A DNA stretch of 64,000 bases from Bacillus alkalicellulosilyticus (GCF_002019795.1 NZ_KV917381.1:1609210-1673209), one strand, 5' to 3'; positions 33,849 to 42,755 are shown, counted from the stretch's first letter. The notes: generated by a model not told the origin, from the letters alone. Numbers and translations: made by a program.

Positions 33849-35023
33849 CAGAAAGTGGAATTAATCATCTTCCCGCTCTTTACCTAGAATGGATTGATGA
33901 ATGTGAAAGATTGATAGGTGGTGAAAGGTTGCTAGAGCAATTCCCTTTGTATAAAGGAGAGAAAATTGCTATAAAAAGTGGCCTTAAGGTACTTGTTGAA
34001 ACATTACAGAATGAGCCTAAAGAAACGGTGATTCTTGCATCAGGGGACCCGCTGTTTTTTGGCATTGGTGGCTATCTCGCCAGTAAGTTAGCTGTTGATA
34101 TTTATCCTAGTGTGAGTTCCATTCAACAAGCTTTTGCAAAAATGAAAGAAAGCTGGCAGGATTGCGAGTTTATTAGTGTACATGGAAGAAGTATGAAAGG
34201 ACTCGTACAAAAGGTGGATGGGAGAAAAAAAGTTTGTTTACTAACAGACAATGACAATACACCTGCAGCGATAGCTTCGTATCTTCTAACCTATGATATG
34301 AATGAATATGAGGCCTTTGTAGCTGAAGAATTAGGAAGTCCCGCTGAAAAAACAAGCTGGATGACGCTTGAGGACATGGCTCTTTATGAAGCGAATCCAT
34401 TAAATGTTGTCATCTTATTCGCAAAAACTCCACGAAAAAGGACCAGTATAGGAATTCCAGATGAAGAATTCATTCAAAGAAAACCGGATAAAGGACTAAT
34501 TACTAAAAAGGAAGTTCGTGTGTTGAGTTTATCGGAACTACAGCTCGATACAACAAGCATAGTTTGGGATATTGGCACGTGTACGGGCTCTGTAGCGATA
34601 GAAGCCGCAAAAATCGCGAGGGATGGAGCTGTCTTTGCGATAGAAAAAAATGAAGCAGACGTTGGAAATTGTCTTCAAAACCAAAAACGATTTCGAACCG
34701 ATTTTACCGTCGTACATGCAAAGGCTCCCGCAGGACTTGAGCAATTTCAAGACCCTGATGCCGTTTTTTTAGGTGGTACAGGAGGAGAAATGAAAGAGGT
34801 TTTAACGATTTGTGCAAATCGGTTACGAGAGAACGGTAGAATTGTTTTAAATGCTGTCACGATAGAAACTCTTTATGAAGCCGTTGATACGTTGAAATCA
34901 TTGGGGCTTCATGTCACGATTTTGCTCGCCCAAATCTCAAGAAGTAAACCGATTTTACATATGACGAGATTTGAAGGGCTAAATCCAGTGTATATCATAA
35001 CGGCAAGAAAAGGAGTGCACTGA
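33824..35023 (+). CDS. cbiET: Cobalt-precorrin-7 methyltransferase CbiET (fused)
   Basis: Residues 1-200 are CbiE, the C5-methyltransferase (MGIKVIGVTESGINHLPALY, ILASGDPLFFGIGGYLASKL). Residues 210-399 are CbiT, the C15-methyltransferase and decarboxylase with a Rossmann fold (VWDIGTCTGSVAIEAAKIAR, VFLGGTGGEMKEVL). The fusion is organised like CobL. The ATG at 33824 lies inside cbiD behind AAGGGAGA. An earlier start at 33716 would run in another frame through cbiD and is not credible. Confidence 0.93.
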   Translation: MGIKVIGVTESGINHLPALYLEWIDECERLIGGERLLEQFPLYKGEKIAIKSGLKVLVETLQNEPKETVILASGDPLFFGIGGYLASKLAVDIYPSVSSIQQAFAKMKESWQDCEFISVHGRSMKGLVQKVDGRKKVCLLTDNDNTPAAIASYLLTYDMNEYEAFVAEELGSPAEKTSWMTLEDMALYEANPLNVVILFAKTPRKRTSIGIPDEEFIQRKPDKGLITKKEVRVLSLSELQLDTTSIVWDIGTCTGSVAIEAAKIARDGAVFAIEKNEADVGNCLQNQKRFRTDFTVVHAKAPAGLEQFQDPDAVFLGGTGGEMKEVLTICANRLRENGRIVLNAVTIETLYEAVDTLKSLGLHVTILLAQISRSKPILHMTRFEGLNPVYIITARKGVH

Positions 35024-35121
35024 AAAAGTTCGGTTTTTGAGGGCACTGAAAAAGTTCGGTTTTTAACTTTTACAGTGCCCAATCAAAGTCACTGAAAAAG
35101 TTGCTTTGTACTTTTTCAGTG
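35017..35121 (+). repeat. Tandem and palindromic CACTGAAAAAGT repeats inside the B12 operon
   Basis: GCACTGAAAAAGTTCGGTTT followed by TT occurs twice, at 35017-35038 and 35043-35064 (26-base period). The second copy starts a hairpin, GGGCACTG (35041-35048) with CAGTGCCC (35073-35080). A third copy forms another perfect 12-bp stem, CACTGAAAAAGT (35090-35101) with ACTTTTTCAGTG (35110-35121). The block fills the only sizeable gap of the operon, between cbiET and cbiL. Related CCACTGAAAAAGT copies lie at 18065 and 45871. Confidence 0.85.
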
Positions 35122-35148
35122 GCTTCCAAGAAAAGAGGGAAAAGGACA

Positions 35149-35856
35149 ATGACTTTAGGAACAGTTTACGGTGTTGGAGTAGGACCAGGTGACCCAGAAC
35201 TGATTACGGTAAAAGCATATCGGATGATGAAAGAAGCTGATGTGATTGCTTATCCGAAAAAACGGAAAGGTGCCAAAAGCTATGCCTACCAGATCGTAGA
35301 AGAATATATAAATCCAACAGAAAAAGAAATGCTTGGCCTTGTTTTTCCGATGACAAAAGACGAGGAAGTATTACAGCGCGAGTGGAATCAAATTGTAGCT
35401 TCTGTTTGGGAGCGTGTTGAAGCTGGAAAAAACGTTGCCTTTGTAACTGAAGGCGACCCGATGCTTTATAGTACATTTATTCACTTGTACCGCTTAATGA
35501 AACAACTTCACCCTGAAGTCAATATCGTGTCAATACCAGGTATATCATCGGTGAACGGAGTGGCTTCGAGATTAGGAATTCCACTAGCTGATGGAGATGA
35601 CTGGACGGCAGTTATACCTGCAACCGATGATAAGGAACAGATGAGAAAAGCACTACTAGACCATGAGGGAATTGTATTTATTAAAGTTGCCAAGGTGCTC
35701 CCATTAATGATTGATTTGCTTGAAGAACTAGACTTACTAGATAAAGCCACTGTTGTGACGAAAGTAACGTCAGAGAGTGAATTCATTTGGCGGGATGTCC
35801 GGGAATTACGACACGCTGAACTAGAATACTTAACACTGATGCTCGTGAGAAAGTAG
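35149..35856 (+). CDS. cbiL: Cobalt-precorrin-2 C20-methyltransferase CbiL
   Basis: CbiL methylates C20 of cobalt-sirohydrochlorin. The 235-residue tetrapyrrole methylase starts MTLGTVYGVGVGPGDPELIT and has FVTEGDPMLYSTFIHLYRLM and VSIPGISSVNGVASRLGIPL. The ATG at 35149 follows GAGGGAAAAGG; upstream open codons fall into the repeat block. Eight bases separate it from cbiF. Confidence 0.94.
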   Translation: MTLGTVYGVGVGPGDPELITVKAYRMMKEADVIAYPKKRKGAKSYAYQIVEEYINPTEKEMLGLVFPMTKDEEVLQREWNQIVASVWERVEAGKNVAFVTEGDPMLYSTFIHLYRLMKQLHPEVNIVSIPGISSVNGVASRLGIPLADGDDWTAVIPATDDKEQMRKALLDHEGIVFIKVAKVLPLMIDLLEELDLLDKATVVTKVTSESEFIWRDVRELRHAELEYLTLMLVRK

Positions 35857-35863
35857 GGGAAAC

Positions 35864-36652
35864 ATGAAATTAGATGCTAAAGTGTATATTGTTGGGGCTG
35901 GCCCAGGTGACCCAGATTTAATTACGGTCAAAGGAGATACCATTCTCCGGCAAGCCGATGTCATTTTATATACGGATTCGTTAGTGAATCCTGAATTAAT
36001 GGAAAGAGCAAAAACCGAAGCGCTTGTATTAAAAAGTGCAGGGATGAATTTAGAACAGCTTGTAGAAACAATGGAAATGCACATACGAGAAGGAAAAAGT
36101 GTCGCTCGGGTTCATACAGGTGACCCTGCTGTATATGGCGCGATTTATGAACAAATGAAAATCTTAAAAGCTCGCGGAATTGAGTATGAAATCATCCCAG
36201 GAGTAAGCTCTGTTTTTGCAGCTGCAGCAGCGGCACAAGTAGAATTGACGATTCCTGAACTTACCCAAACCGTCATTTTAACAAGAGCAGAAGGAAGAAC
36301 ACCAATGCCAGAGCGAGAGCAGTTAAAAGATTTGGCCTCCCACCATTGTTCTGTCGCCTTATTTTTAAGTGCTACTCTTATAAAAAAAGTCGTTCGCGAA
36401 TTTTATGAGGCGGGTTGGTCACCAGAGGATGCTGTCGTTGTTGTCTATAAAGCTTCATGGCCTGACCAGAAAATTGTACGAACGACGTTAGGTGAGCTTG
36501 ATGATGCGATGAGACAAGAAGGAATCCGTAAGCAAGCGATGGTCATCATTAGTAAAGCCGCAGACCTACGACTACTTGAAGAAGGAGATTTTACTTCTAA
36601 GTTATATGACAAATCTTTTACGCACGGCTATCGCAAAGGAGAGACAGTGTAA
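35864..36652 (+). CDS. cbiF: Cobalt-precorrin-4 C11-methyltransferase CbiF
   Basis: CbiF methylates C11. The 262-residue protein shows VYIVGAGPGDPDLITVKGDT, ARVHTGDPAVYGAIYEQM and YEIIPGVSSVFAAAAAAQVE. These motifs and the LTIPELTQTVILTRAEGRTP loop fit CbiF/CobM. Its stop codon overlaps the cbiG start (TAATG). Confidence 0.95.
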   Translation: MKLDAKVYIVGAGPGDPDLITVKGDTILRQADVILYTDSLVNPELMERAKTEALVLKSAGMNLEQLVETMEMHIREGKSVARVHTGDPAVYGAIYEQMKILKARGIEYEIIPGVSSVFAAAAAAQVELTIPELTQTVILTRAEGRTPMPEREQLKDLASHHCSVALFLSATLIKKVVREFYEAGWSPEDAVVVVYKASWPDQKIVRTTLGELDDAMRQEGIRKQAMVIISKAADLRLLEEGDFTSKLYDKSFTHGYRKGETV

Positions 36653-37734
36653 TGGAAAACGTTGCATTAGTCGCTATTACCAAACACGGAGTAGAGTTGA
36701 TTCGAAATCTTCAACAAGATATGCCTAAAGCTTCTTTACATTACATGAGCAAGTTTGAAGTAGGGGATGAGGCAGACAGAAATATTCAAACCTTTGAGGG
36801 GTCGGTTCGCTTATTGTTACCAGAACTGTTTCAACAATATGATGGTATTGTGATGGTCATATCTTTAGGAGCAGTTGTACGAATGATTGCACCGATTCTC
36901 AAAGATAAAAAAACAGACCCTGCAGTTGTGGTCATTGATGATAAAGGGCAATTTGTGATTAGCGTGTTGTCCGGTCATATCGGCGGAGCAAACGAGCTCA
37001 CAAAACAGCTAGCTTTTTACCTTGATGCCATTCCTGTTATCACAACCGCTTCTGATGTCCAAAAAACAATTCCAGTTGATATTTTTGGTCGAGAATTAGG
37101 ATGGACTGTTGAGGATTATACATATGTTACTCCTGTTAGTGCAGCGGTAGTGAACGAAGAACCAGTTGCTATAATACAAGAGTCAGGCGAGAGCAACTGG
37201 TGGAAACATAAAAAACCACTTCCTCGTCATATGAACGTTTTTTCTAGTTTACAAGAAGGATTGCAAGAGCCTTTTTCTGCAGCGTTAGTCATCACGCATC
37301 GTGACCTATCAGTAGATGAAAAAAAACAACTCGAAGGAAAGGCTGTCCTTTATCGACCAAAATCGATTATGATAGGAATGGGTTGTAATCGCGGAACGAG
37401 TGCTGAGGAAATTGAAGAGGTAATTACTAGCACATTACAAGAGCTGCAATTTTCAATATCATCTGTTAGTGGGATCGCAACCATTGACCTTAAAAAAGAT
37501 GAAAGTGGTTTGCTAGAAGTCGTTAACAAATATAATTGGGAGTTTATTTGTTATTCAGCTGACGAGTTAAATCATGTGCCCATCAAAAATCCGTCAAATA
37601 CGGTTTTTAAATATACAGGTGCATATGGAGTTAGTGAGCCTGCTGCGATGTTAGCAGCGGGGACAGATACACTTGTGCTAGAAAAGAGGAAAAGTGGGAA
37701 TGTAACAATTTCCATTGCAATCAAAAAGGGGTAG
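36652..37734 (+). CDS. cbiG: Cobalt-precorrin-5A hydrolase CbiG
   Basis: CbiG opens the delta-lactone and releases C2 as acetaldehyde. The 360-residue protein has VISVLSGHIGGANELTKQLA and TTASDVQKTIPVDIFGRELG in the N-terminal part. The C-terminal CbiG domain has IGMGCNRGTSAEEIEEVI and the end YGVSEPAAMLAAG. It is specific for the anaerobic pathway. cbiA begins 12 bases after its stop. Confidence 0.95.
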   Translation: MENVALVAITKHGVELIRNLQQDMPKASLHYMSKFEVGDEADRNIQTFEGSVRLLLPELFQQYDGIVMVISLGAVVRMIAPILKDKKTDPAVVVIDDKGQFVISVLSGHIGGANELTKQLAFYLDAIPVITTASDVQKTIPVDIFGRELGWTVEDYTYVTPVSAAVVNEEPVAIIQESGESNWWKHKKPLPRHMNVFSSLQEGLQEPFSAALVITHRDLSVDEKKQLEGKAVLYRPKSIMIGMGCNRGTSAEEIEEVITSTLQELQFSISSVSGIATIDLKKDESGLLEVVNKYNWEFICYSADELNHVPIKNPSNTVFKYTGAYGVSEPAAMLAAGTDTLVLEKRKSGNVTISIAIKKG

Positions 37735-37746
37735 GAGGCTGCTTGG

Positions 37747-39150
37747 ATGCAACGAAGAATAGTGATTGCTGGTACAAATAGTGGAGTTGGTAAGACGACG
37801 ATTACGCTTGGCTTACTGGCAGCGTTTCGGAGTAAAGGATTATCAGTACAAGGGTTCAAGTGTGGTCCAGATTATATTGACCCAAGCTATCATACAGCGG
37901 TAACAGGGCGACATTCACGAAATCTCGATAGCTGGATGCTTACACATGATATAGTAAAAGACATATTTGTTGAAGCGTCAACAGGGGCAGACTTATCCAT
38001 TATAGAAGGAGTCATGGGCTTTTATGACGGAAAGAGTCCTGAATCGAATGTAGGAAGTACGGCAGAAATAAGCCAATTACTCGGGGCACCCGTCATCTTA
38101 GTGGTTAACATCGGTAGTATGGCTCGCAGTGCGGCGGCTATCGTGAAAGGGTTTCAACTGCTTGATGAAAACATAGACATTGCGGGTATAATTGTGAACC
38201 AGGCTGGAAGCGAAGGTCATTATCAGCTTTGTAAAACGGCGATTGAAAAAGAGTGTGATGTACCGGTTCTAGGTTATTTGCTTAGAGGTGACACTCCGAC
38301 CATTCCTGAACGACACCTTGGATTAATTCCGGCGATTGAAAGAGGAGAGCTTGATAACTTTTTTACCTCTTTAGGAGAGGTGATGAAGGAAAGGATTGAT
38401 CTTGATCATATTTATGAACTTTCAGGTCAGACGCTGGAAGTTTCTTCAAGTCATTCTTTATTTTCTAGCCCAAAAGAAAAAAGCGTTCGTCTTGCCGTTG
38501 CTCATGATTCTGCCTTTAATTTTTATTATATCGAGAATTTGCAATTGTTAGAGACAGCCGGAGCCGAGCTTGTTTATTTTAGTCCATTGGCTGGTGATAG
38601 CTTACCAGAGGATATCGAGGGTCTTTACATTGGAGGAGGCTTTCCCGAAGAATTTGCGAAGGAACTTTCAGAACACCAACTGTTAAAAGAAGAGATTAAA
38701 GAAGCAATTCTAAACGAACTGCCGGTTTTTGCAGAATGTGGTGGGTATATGTATTTAACTGAAACCTTAACGACCACAGCGGGTCAAACGTATCCGATGG
38801 TTGGAGCAATTAAAGGAGAGGTCACGATGCAAAAGAGCTTAGCCGCTCTTGGGTATCGCGAAGTCACTTCTTTGCATGAGAGCATTATTTTAGCTAAGGG
38901 AGAAAAAGCAAGAGGTCATGAATTTCATTACTCTACATACATAGGAAAAGCAGAAACAGAACAAGCTTACCATCTAAAAGCACTTCGAAAAGAAGGAAAA
39001 GAAGGCTTCTTTTTACCGAATGTTGTTGCCGGATATACACACCTTCATTTTGCTTCTAATCCAACTATCGCAACTCGATTTATAGCTGCGTGTCAAAGCT
39101 ATCAATCGAAGAAAGGATTACATAATGAAACAACTACAACAAACAATTAA
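37747..39150 (+). CDS. cbiA: Cobyrinate a,c-diamide synthase CbiA
   Basis: CbiA amidates the a and c carboxylates of cobyrinic acid with glutamine and ATP. The 467-residue protein starts with the P-loop IAGTNSGVGKTTITLGLLAA and has CGPDYIDPSYHTAVTGRHSR and MGFYDG. The C-terminal class I amidotransferase domain has LYIGGGFPEEFAKELSEH with the nucleophile Cys in VFAECGGYMYL. The 3' end overlaps cobT by 26 bases. Confidence 0.95.
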   Translation: MQRRIVIAGTNSGVGKTTITLGLLAAFRSKGLSVQGFKCGPDYIDPSYHTAVTGRHSRNLDSWMLTHDIVKDIFVEASTGADLSIIEGVMGFYDGKSPESNVGSTAEISQLLGAPVILVVNIGSMARSAAAIVKGFQLLDENIDIAGIIVNQAGSEGHYQLCKTAIEKECDVPVLGYLLRGDTPTIPERHLGLIPAIERGELDNFFTSLGEVMKERIDLDHIYELSGQTLEVSSSHSLFSSPKEKSVRLAVAHDSAFNFYYIENLQLLETAGAELVYFSPLAGDSLPEDIEGLYIGGGFPEEFAKELSEHQLLKEEIKEAILNELPVFAECGGYMYLTETLTTTAGQTYPMVGAIKGEVTMQKSLAALGYREVTSLHESIILAKGEKARGHEFHYSTYIGKAETEQAYHLKALRKEGKEGFFLPNVVAGYTHLHFASNPTIATRFIAACQSYQSKKGLHNETTTTNN

Positions 39151-40168
39151 GTCGATTCAACCGTTACAACAAGACGTCATGAAAAAGGTTCAAGGACATG
39201 TTACCCAATTAGCAAAACCTATTGGAGCACTTGGTAGAATCGAAGAGCTAGCCATACAAATCGCAGGAATTACAGGAAGAGAAAGACCAACCGTTCATAA
39301 GCCAGCAGTCATCGTTGCTGCTGCGGACCATGGAATTGTAACTGAAGGTGTATCTGCGTATCCTCAAGATGTGACGAAACTGATGCTGCAAACATTCGTG
39401 CAAGGAAAAGCAGCGATTAACGTGTTCTCAAATCAAATAGGTGCAGAGGTTTATGTCGTTGATGTTGGTGTAAAAGGAGATGCTTCCTTTGAAGGAGTTC
39501 TTCAACGGAAAGTAAAAAACGGTACAGCTAACTTTTTACATGAAGATGCAATGACTCGATCTGAAGCGGTGAAAGCGATTGAAATTGGAATTGCATTAGC
39601 TGATGAGAGTATTAACAAAGGACATGAACTTCTGATTACTGGTGAAATGGGCATTGGAAATACAACGGCAAGTAGTGCAATTACAGCAGCCATTACTAGT
39701 ACAAACGTTGAAGACGTGGTTGGTAGAGGAACCGGACTAAATGATGAGCAGTATGCCGAGAAAATAAAAATCATTGAAAACGCCATTGTTGCAAGAAATC
39801 CTAATCGTAATGATGGTCTTGATGTTCTTTCGAAGGTAGGTGGGCTTGAAATTGCTTTGTTAACAGGGGTGATATTACAAGGAGCTAGTCGTCAAATTCC
39901 TGTAATCGTAGACGGTTTTATATCTTCTGCTGCCGCTTTAACTGCTTGCTCATTATGCCCAACGGTTCAAGAGCATCTCATTATTAGCCACCAATCGGTT
40001 GAGCAAGGACAACGAGCTATTTTTGCTCATCTAAAGAAAAAGCCTTTGTTATCACTTGATTTACGATTAGGTGAAGGAACAGGTGCGGCTCTAGCATATC
40101 CACTAATCCAAGCATCAACCAATATTTTAACGGAAATGGCGACATTCAGCGATTTAGGGTTAGAGTAG
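39125..40168 (+). CDS. cobT: Nicotinate-nucleotide-dimethylbenzimidazole phosphoribosyltransferase CobT
   Basis: CobT activates the lower ligand by forming alpha-ribazole phosphate. The 347-residue protein has PIGALGRIEELAIQIAGITG near the start, VIVAAADHGIVTEGVSAYPQ, ITGEMGIGNTTASSAITAAI and the catalytic Glu in DLRLGEGTGAALAYPLI. It is the last gene of the operon. cbiP, cbiB, cobS, cobU and the adenosyltransferase are not in this window. A weak hairpin (ATTACCT/AGGTAAT, 40185-40210) follows. Confidence 0.95.
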   Translation: MKQLQQTIKSIQPLQQDVMKKVQGHVTQLAKPIGALGRIEELAIQIAGITGRERPTVHKPAVIVAAADHGIVTEGVSAYPQDVTKLMLQTFVQGKAAINVFSNQIGAEVYVVDVGVKGDASFEGVLQRKVKNGTANFLHEDAMTRSEAVKAIEIGIALADESINKGHELLITGEMGIGNTTASSAITAAITSTNVEDVVGRGTGLNDEQYAEKIKIIENAIVARNPNRNDGLDVLSKVGGLEIALLTGVILQGASRQIPVIVDGFISSAAALTACSLCPTVQEHLIISHQSVEQGQRAIFAHLKKKPLLSLDLRLGEGTGAALAYPLIQASTNILTEMATFSDLGLE

Positions 40169-40192
40169 AATAAAGCCAAAGAGGATTACCTG

Positions 40193-40245
40193 CTGACAAG
40201 CATAGGTAATTCTTATATAATATAAATCGTAATTATTACGATTTA
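40193..40245 (+). promoter_or_regulatory. Sigma-A promoter overlapped by a perfect Zur box
   Basis: CTGACA (40193-40198) and TATAAT (40216-40221) are 17 bases apart. TCGTAATTATTACGA at 40227-40241 is a perfect 7-1-7 palindrome, equal to the B. subtilis Zur consensus TCGTAATNATTACGA. It extends by four further matching bases on each side (40223-40245). It covers the predicted start point, so zinc-loaded Zur would block transcription of the methyltransferase gene. Confidence 0.88.
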
Positions 40246-40269
40246 AAAACGATACCAGTGAGGTGAATT

Positions 40270-41118
40270 ATGAAAATAGACGTGAATGAAAATGTTGATT
40301 TTGTACAGTTATGGCAAGAAGGGATGAGAGACTGGAACGGAAACATGCCAGAGCGAATGGTAGATGACAGTTTAGAAGAACAATTTTGGCAAGACGTTAT
40401 CACTAGGAAGGCACCTAATCCAACATCTGACCCTCATATTCAACCTTTATTACAAAAGCTTATTTCCTATGTACAACACGAGGATAGTGTGTTAGAAATT
40501 GGCCCAGGCTGGGGGAATTACACATTTCCCTTACTAGAATATGTAAAAGATATAACAGCTGTCGATAGCTCAAAACATATTATTCATTTTATACAAATGA
40601 TAAAGGAGAAAAATGGATACAAGGATCTTCATCTTTTAAATAAAAAATGGGAAGAATGGAGCAGCTCACAAACGTATGATGTCGTATTCGGAATTAATTG
40701 CTTTTACCGGATGTATGACATCCAAAGGGCGCTAAAAACAATTCACACTACAGCAAACCGTTTAGCGATTGTGGGCATGACAACAGGACCGATGCGACCT
40801 CATTATATAGAGCTTCAGCAAACCTATGGAGTGAAACTAAAAAGCCCTAGACGAGATTATATTCATTTAGTTAATCTCTTATACGAACTTGGCATATATG
40901 CGAATTGTGAGGTTGTCGAGTTAGAGAAAACATTTGTATATACGACCTATGAGGAGCTTATCAAAGCGAACTCTATAAAATTAAGGAATGAACCGCAAGA
41001 TACGAAGCTAGTAGAAAAGGTAATTTCTCAGTATTGTACATTACATAATGGAAAATATCATTACACTCATAAATTCCATGGTGTCCTTGTTACTTGGACC
41101 CCAAACGGTACCTTATAA
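40270..41118 (+). CDS. Class I SAM-dependent methyltransferase under Zur control
   Basis: The 282-residue protein has the SAM-binding motif I VLEIGPGWGNYTFPLLEY near residue 78, then ITAVDSSKHIIHFIQMI (motif II) and DVVFGINCFYRMYDIQRAL. The N-terminal 60 residues (LWQEGMRDWNGNMPERMVDD) and the last 100 are specific. The substrate is unknown. It follows a perfect Zur box, so it should be made under zinc starvation, perhaps for a metal-binding metabolite or a zinc-sparing step; that is inference. AGGTGA precedes the ATG. Confidence 0.82.
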   Translation: MKIDVNENVDFVQLWQEGMRDWNGNMPERMVDDSLEEQFWQDVITRKAPNPTSDPHIQPLLQKLISYVQHEDSVLEIGPGWGNYTFPLLEYVKDITAVDSSKHIIHFIQMIKEKNGYKDLHLLNKKWEEWSSSQTYDVVFGINCFYRMYDIQRALKTIHTTANRLAIVGMTTGPMRPHYIELQQTYGVKLKSPRRDYIHLVNLLYELGIYANCEVVELEKTFVYTTYEELIKANSIKLRNEPQDTKLVEKVISQYCTLHNGKYHYTHKFHGVLVTWTPNGTL

Positions 41119-41133
41119 GGTAGATTAGTTGCG

Positions 41134-41181
41134 TCCCTCTTTCTTCCGTACTACACTACTTATAGAAGAGAGAAAGAGGGA
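41134..41181 (+). promoter_or_regulatory. Hairpin that covers the ribosome binding site of the next gene
   Basis: TCCCTCTTTCT (41134-41144) pairs perfectly with AGAAAGAGGGA (41171-41181) around a 26-base loop. The right arm contains the GAGGG ribosome site of the gene starting at 41187. No T-run follows, so control of translation is more likely than termination. Confidence 0.55.
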
Positions 41182-41186
41182 TTAGG

Positions 41187-41504
41187 ATGAAACGATATAT
41201 CATACTAGTGGTCGGACTTTTGCTTATTTTATTAATAGCAAGCTTTGTCATAAAAGTAACACCAACAGCACCAAATCAAACGAGAATGGTCATTGATCAC
41301 ACGTACCAGATTTATATTGCACCACCATGTTTTAACGACGCAGAAGTGACCAATTATTTAGAAGAAACCACACTAGAACGGGCGTTACAACTTGATTATG
41401 AACCAGAGTCAGCGTGTACAGTTGACGCATTAACGGATGAACCACGCGCGCTATTCTTTTATTTTCACCCTACGAAATGGGATAGGAGCGGGGAATGGAA
41501 GTAG
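41187..41504 (+). CDS. Small exported or membrane-anchored protein
   Basis: The 105-residue protein has one N-terminal hydrophobic segment (YIILVVGLLLILLIASFVI) and an extracytoplasmic part with two cysteines (APPCFNDAEV and ESACTVDAL), which could form a disulfide. No lipobox is present. I do not recognise a family. It lies 68 bases after the Zur-controlled methyltransferase and could be on the same transcript, but its ribosome site is buried in a hairpin. Confidence 0.6.
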   Translation: MKRYIILVVGLLLILLIASFVIKVTPTAPNQTRMVIDHTYQIYIAPPCFNDAEVTNYLEETTLERALQLDYEPESACTVDALTDEPRALFFYFHPTKWDRSGEWK

Positions 41505-41523
41505 GACGAAAAGGATGAAGGTT

Positions 41524-41566
41524 GAGGGTGAGATGAAAGGTTATTTACCTTTTGTCTCACCCTTTA
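41524..41566 (+). terminator. Terminator (GGGTGAGACAAAAGGT family)
   Basis: GGGTGAGATGAAAGGT (41526-41541) pairs with ACCTTTTGTCTCACCC (41547-41562), with one mismatch, followed by TTTAT. It closes the methyltransferase/small protein unit. Confidence 0.82.
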
Positions 41567-41709
41567 TACAATAAACGAAACAATTACCCACTAGCTTGTG
41601 GCGAATAAAGTCAATGGAATGATGTATACAAGTTTGTTCCAATCTTTCTAGTTCCTATAGCCAAACCTTTTATAGTTTTGTAAGATGGATATAAATGGAG
41701 GGGAAACGG

Positions 41710-42228
41710 ATGCATATAAGAAAGATAGACCGTCATAACGAAGTAGAATTAGAATTTCTATCGGACATGTTTTATGAAGCGATACATATTCTAGAAAACA
41801 AACCACCTAAGGAAGAGTTATTAGATTTACCACATATTAAAAAATACTCTCAAAACTGGGGGCGGAAAGGTGATAATGCGATCCTTGCTTTTACAAATGA
41901 AAATCTACCGGTAGGGGCAGCCTGGTTTCGCTTATTTACTGAAGACAATAAAGGCTATGGCTATGTGGATGCTAACACTCCCGAGCTAGGAATAGCGGTA
42001 AAAAAAGATGCAAGAGGAAAAGGCGTAGGGAAGTTATTAATGAAGGAATTGTTTGAACTTGCATTACAAGACGGATTTTCCTCGCTATCTTTAAGTGTTG
42101 ACCCTTTAAACAAAGAGGCTGTTCAACTATATGAGAGATTAGGATTTGTACAATACGGATTAAATGGTACTTCAGTAACGATGGTGTACAGTTTGAAAGA
42201 GGATAAAAAAATGAACAAGGGAGAATGA
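41710..42228 (+). CDS. GNAT family acetyltransferase
   Basis: The 172-residue protein starts at the ATG at 41710 behind GGAGGGG. The acetyl-CoA site is ELGIAVKKDARGKGVGKLLM near residue 95, followed by LSLSVDPLNKEAVQLYERLG and FVQYG, the standard GNAT ending. The N-terminal part (LSDMFYEAIHI) is helical. The substrate is unknown. Its stop overlaps the start of a second GNAT gene, so the pair is co-translated. Confidence 0.85.
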   Translation: MHIRKIDRHNEVELEFLSDMFYEAIHILENKPPKEELLDLPHIKKYSQNWGRKGDNAILAFTNENLPVGAAWFRLFTEDNKGYGYVDANTPELGIAVKKDARGKGVGKLLMKELFELALQDGFSSLSLSVDPLNKEAVQLYERLGFVQYGLNGTSVTMVYSLKEDKKMNKGE

Positions 42229-42734
42229 CAATGATAGATACTGTCACAGTTCGAACGATGGTAGAAGACGATTGGGACCAAGTATGTGTGATATACGAAG
42301 AGGGAATCAAAACAGGAAAGGCAACCTTTCAACAAACGGTACCTAGCTGGGAAGCGTGGGATAAAGGACATCTCAAGCCTTGTCGCTTAGTTGCCTGTCA
42401 AAATACCACGATTGTAGGATGGGTAGCACTAAGTCCTGTTGCTAACACGTGTGCATATAAAGGTGTAGCTGAGCTCAGCCTATACGTAAAGGAGGCTGTT
42501 CGTGGCCAAGGAGTCGGTGACCATCTTTTGAAAACGTTAATTCCACAAAGTGAATCAGATGGATTTTGGACACTCCATGCAGGTATTATTAGGGAAAATA
42601 CGGCAAGCATAAGATTACATATGAAAAATGGATTTCGAGAAATTGGCTACCGTGAGAGAGTAAGTAAACTAAATGGACAGTGGAGAGATGTCCTCCTCAT
42701 GGAGAGAAGAAGTACAGTAGTTGGAATTGACTAG
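42225..42734 (+). CDS. GNAT acetyltransferase, phosphinothricin N-acetyltransferase-like
   Basis: The 169-residue protein has VRTMVEDDWDQVCVIYEEGI at the N-terminus, the TFQQTVPSWEAW segment and the acetyl-CoA loop YVKEAVRGQGVGDHLLKTLI near residue 90. It ends with HMKNGFREIGYRERVSKLNG and the RDVLLMERR strand. This arrangement is that of the PAT/YwnH family, which acetylates amino-acid analogues such as phosphinothricin or methionine sulfoximine. The real substrate is unknown. Confidence 0.82.
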   Translation: MTMIDTVTVRTMVEDDWDQVCVIYEEGIKTGKATFQQTVPSWEAWDKGHLKPCRLVACQNTTIVGWVALSPVANTCAYKGVAELSLYVKEAVRGQGVGDHLLKTLIPQSESDGFWTLHAGIIRENTASIRLHMKNGFREIGYRERVSKLNGQWRDVLLMERRSTVVGID

Positions 42735-42755
42735 AAATGGTTAGGAGGGGGACAA

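Noticed and set aside
35017-35121. CRISPR-like array in the B12 operon
   Set aside because: Only two direct copies with four-base gaps, arranged as hairpins, no spacers and no cas genes.
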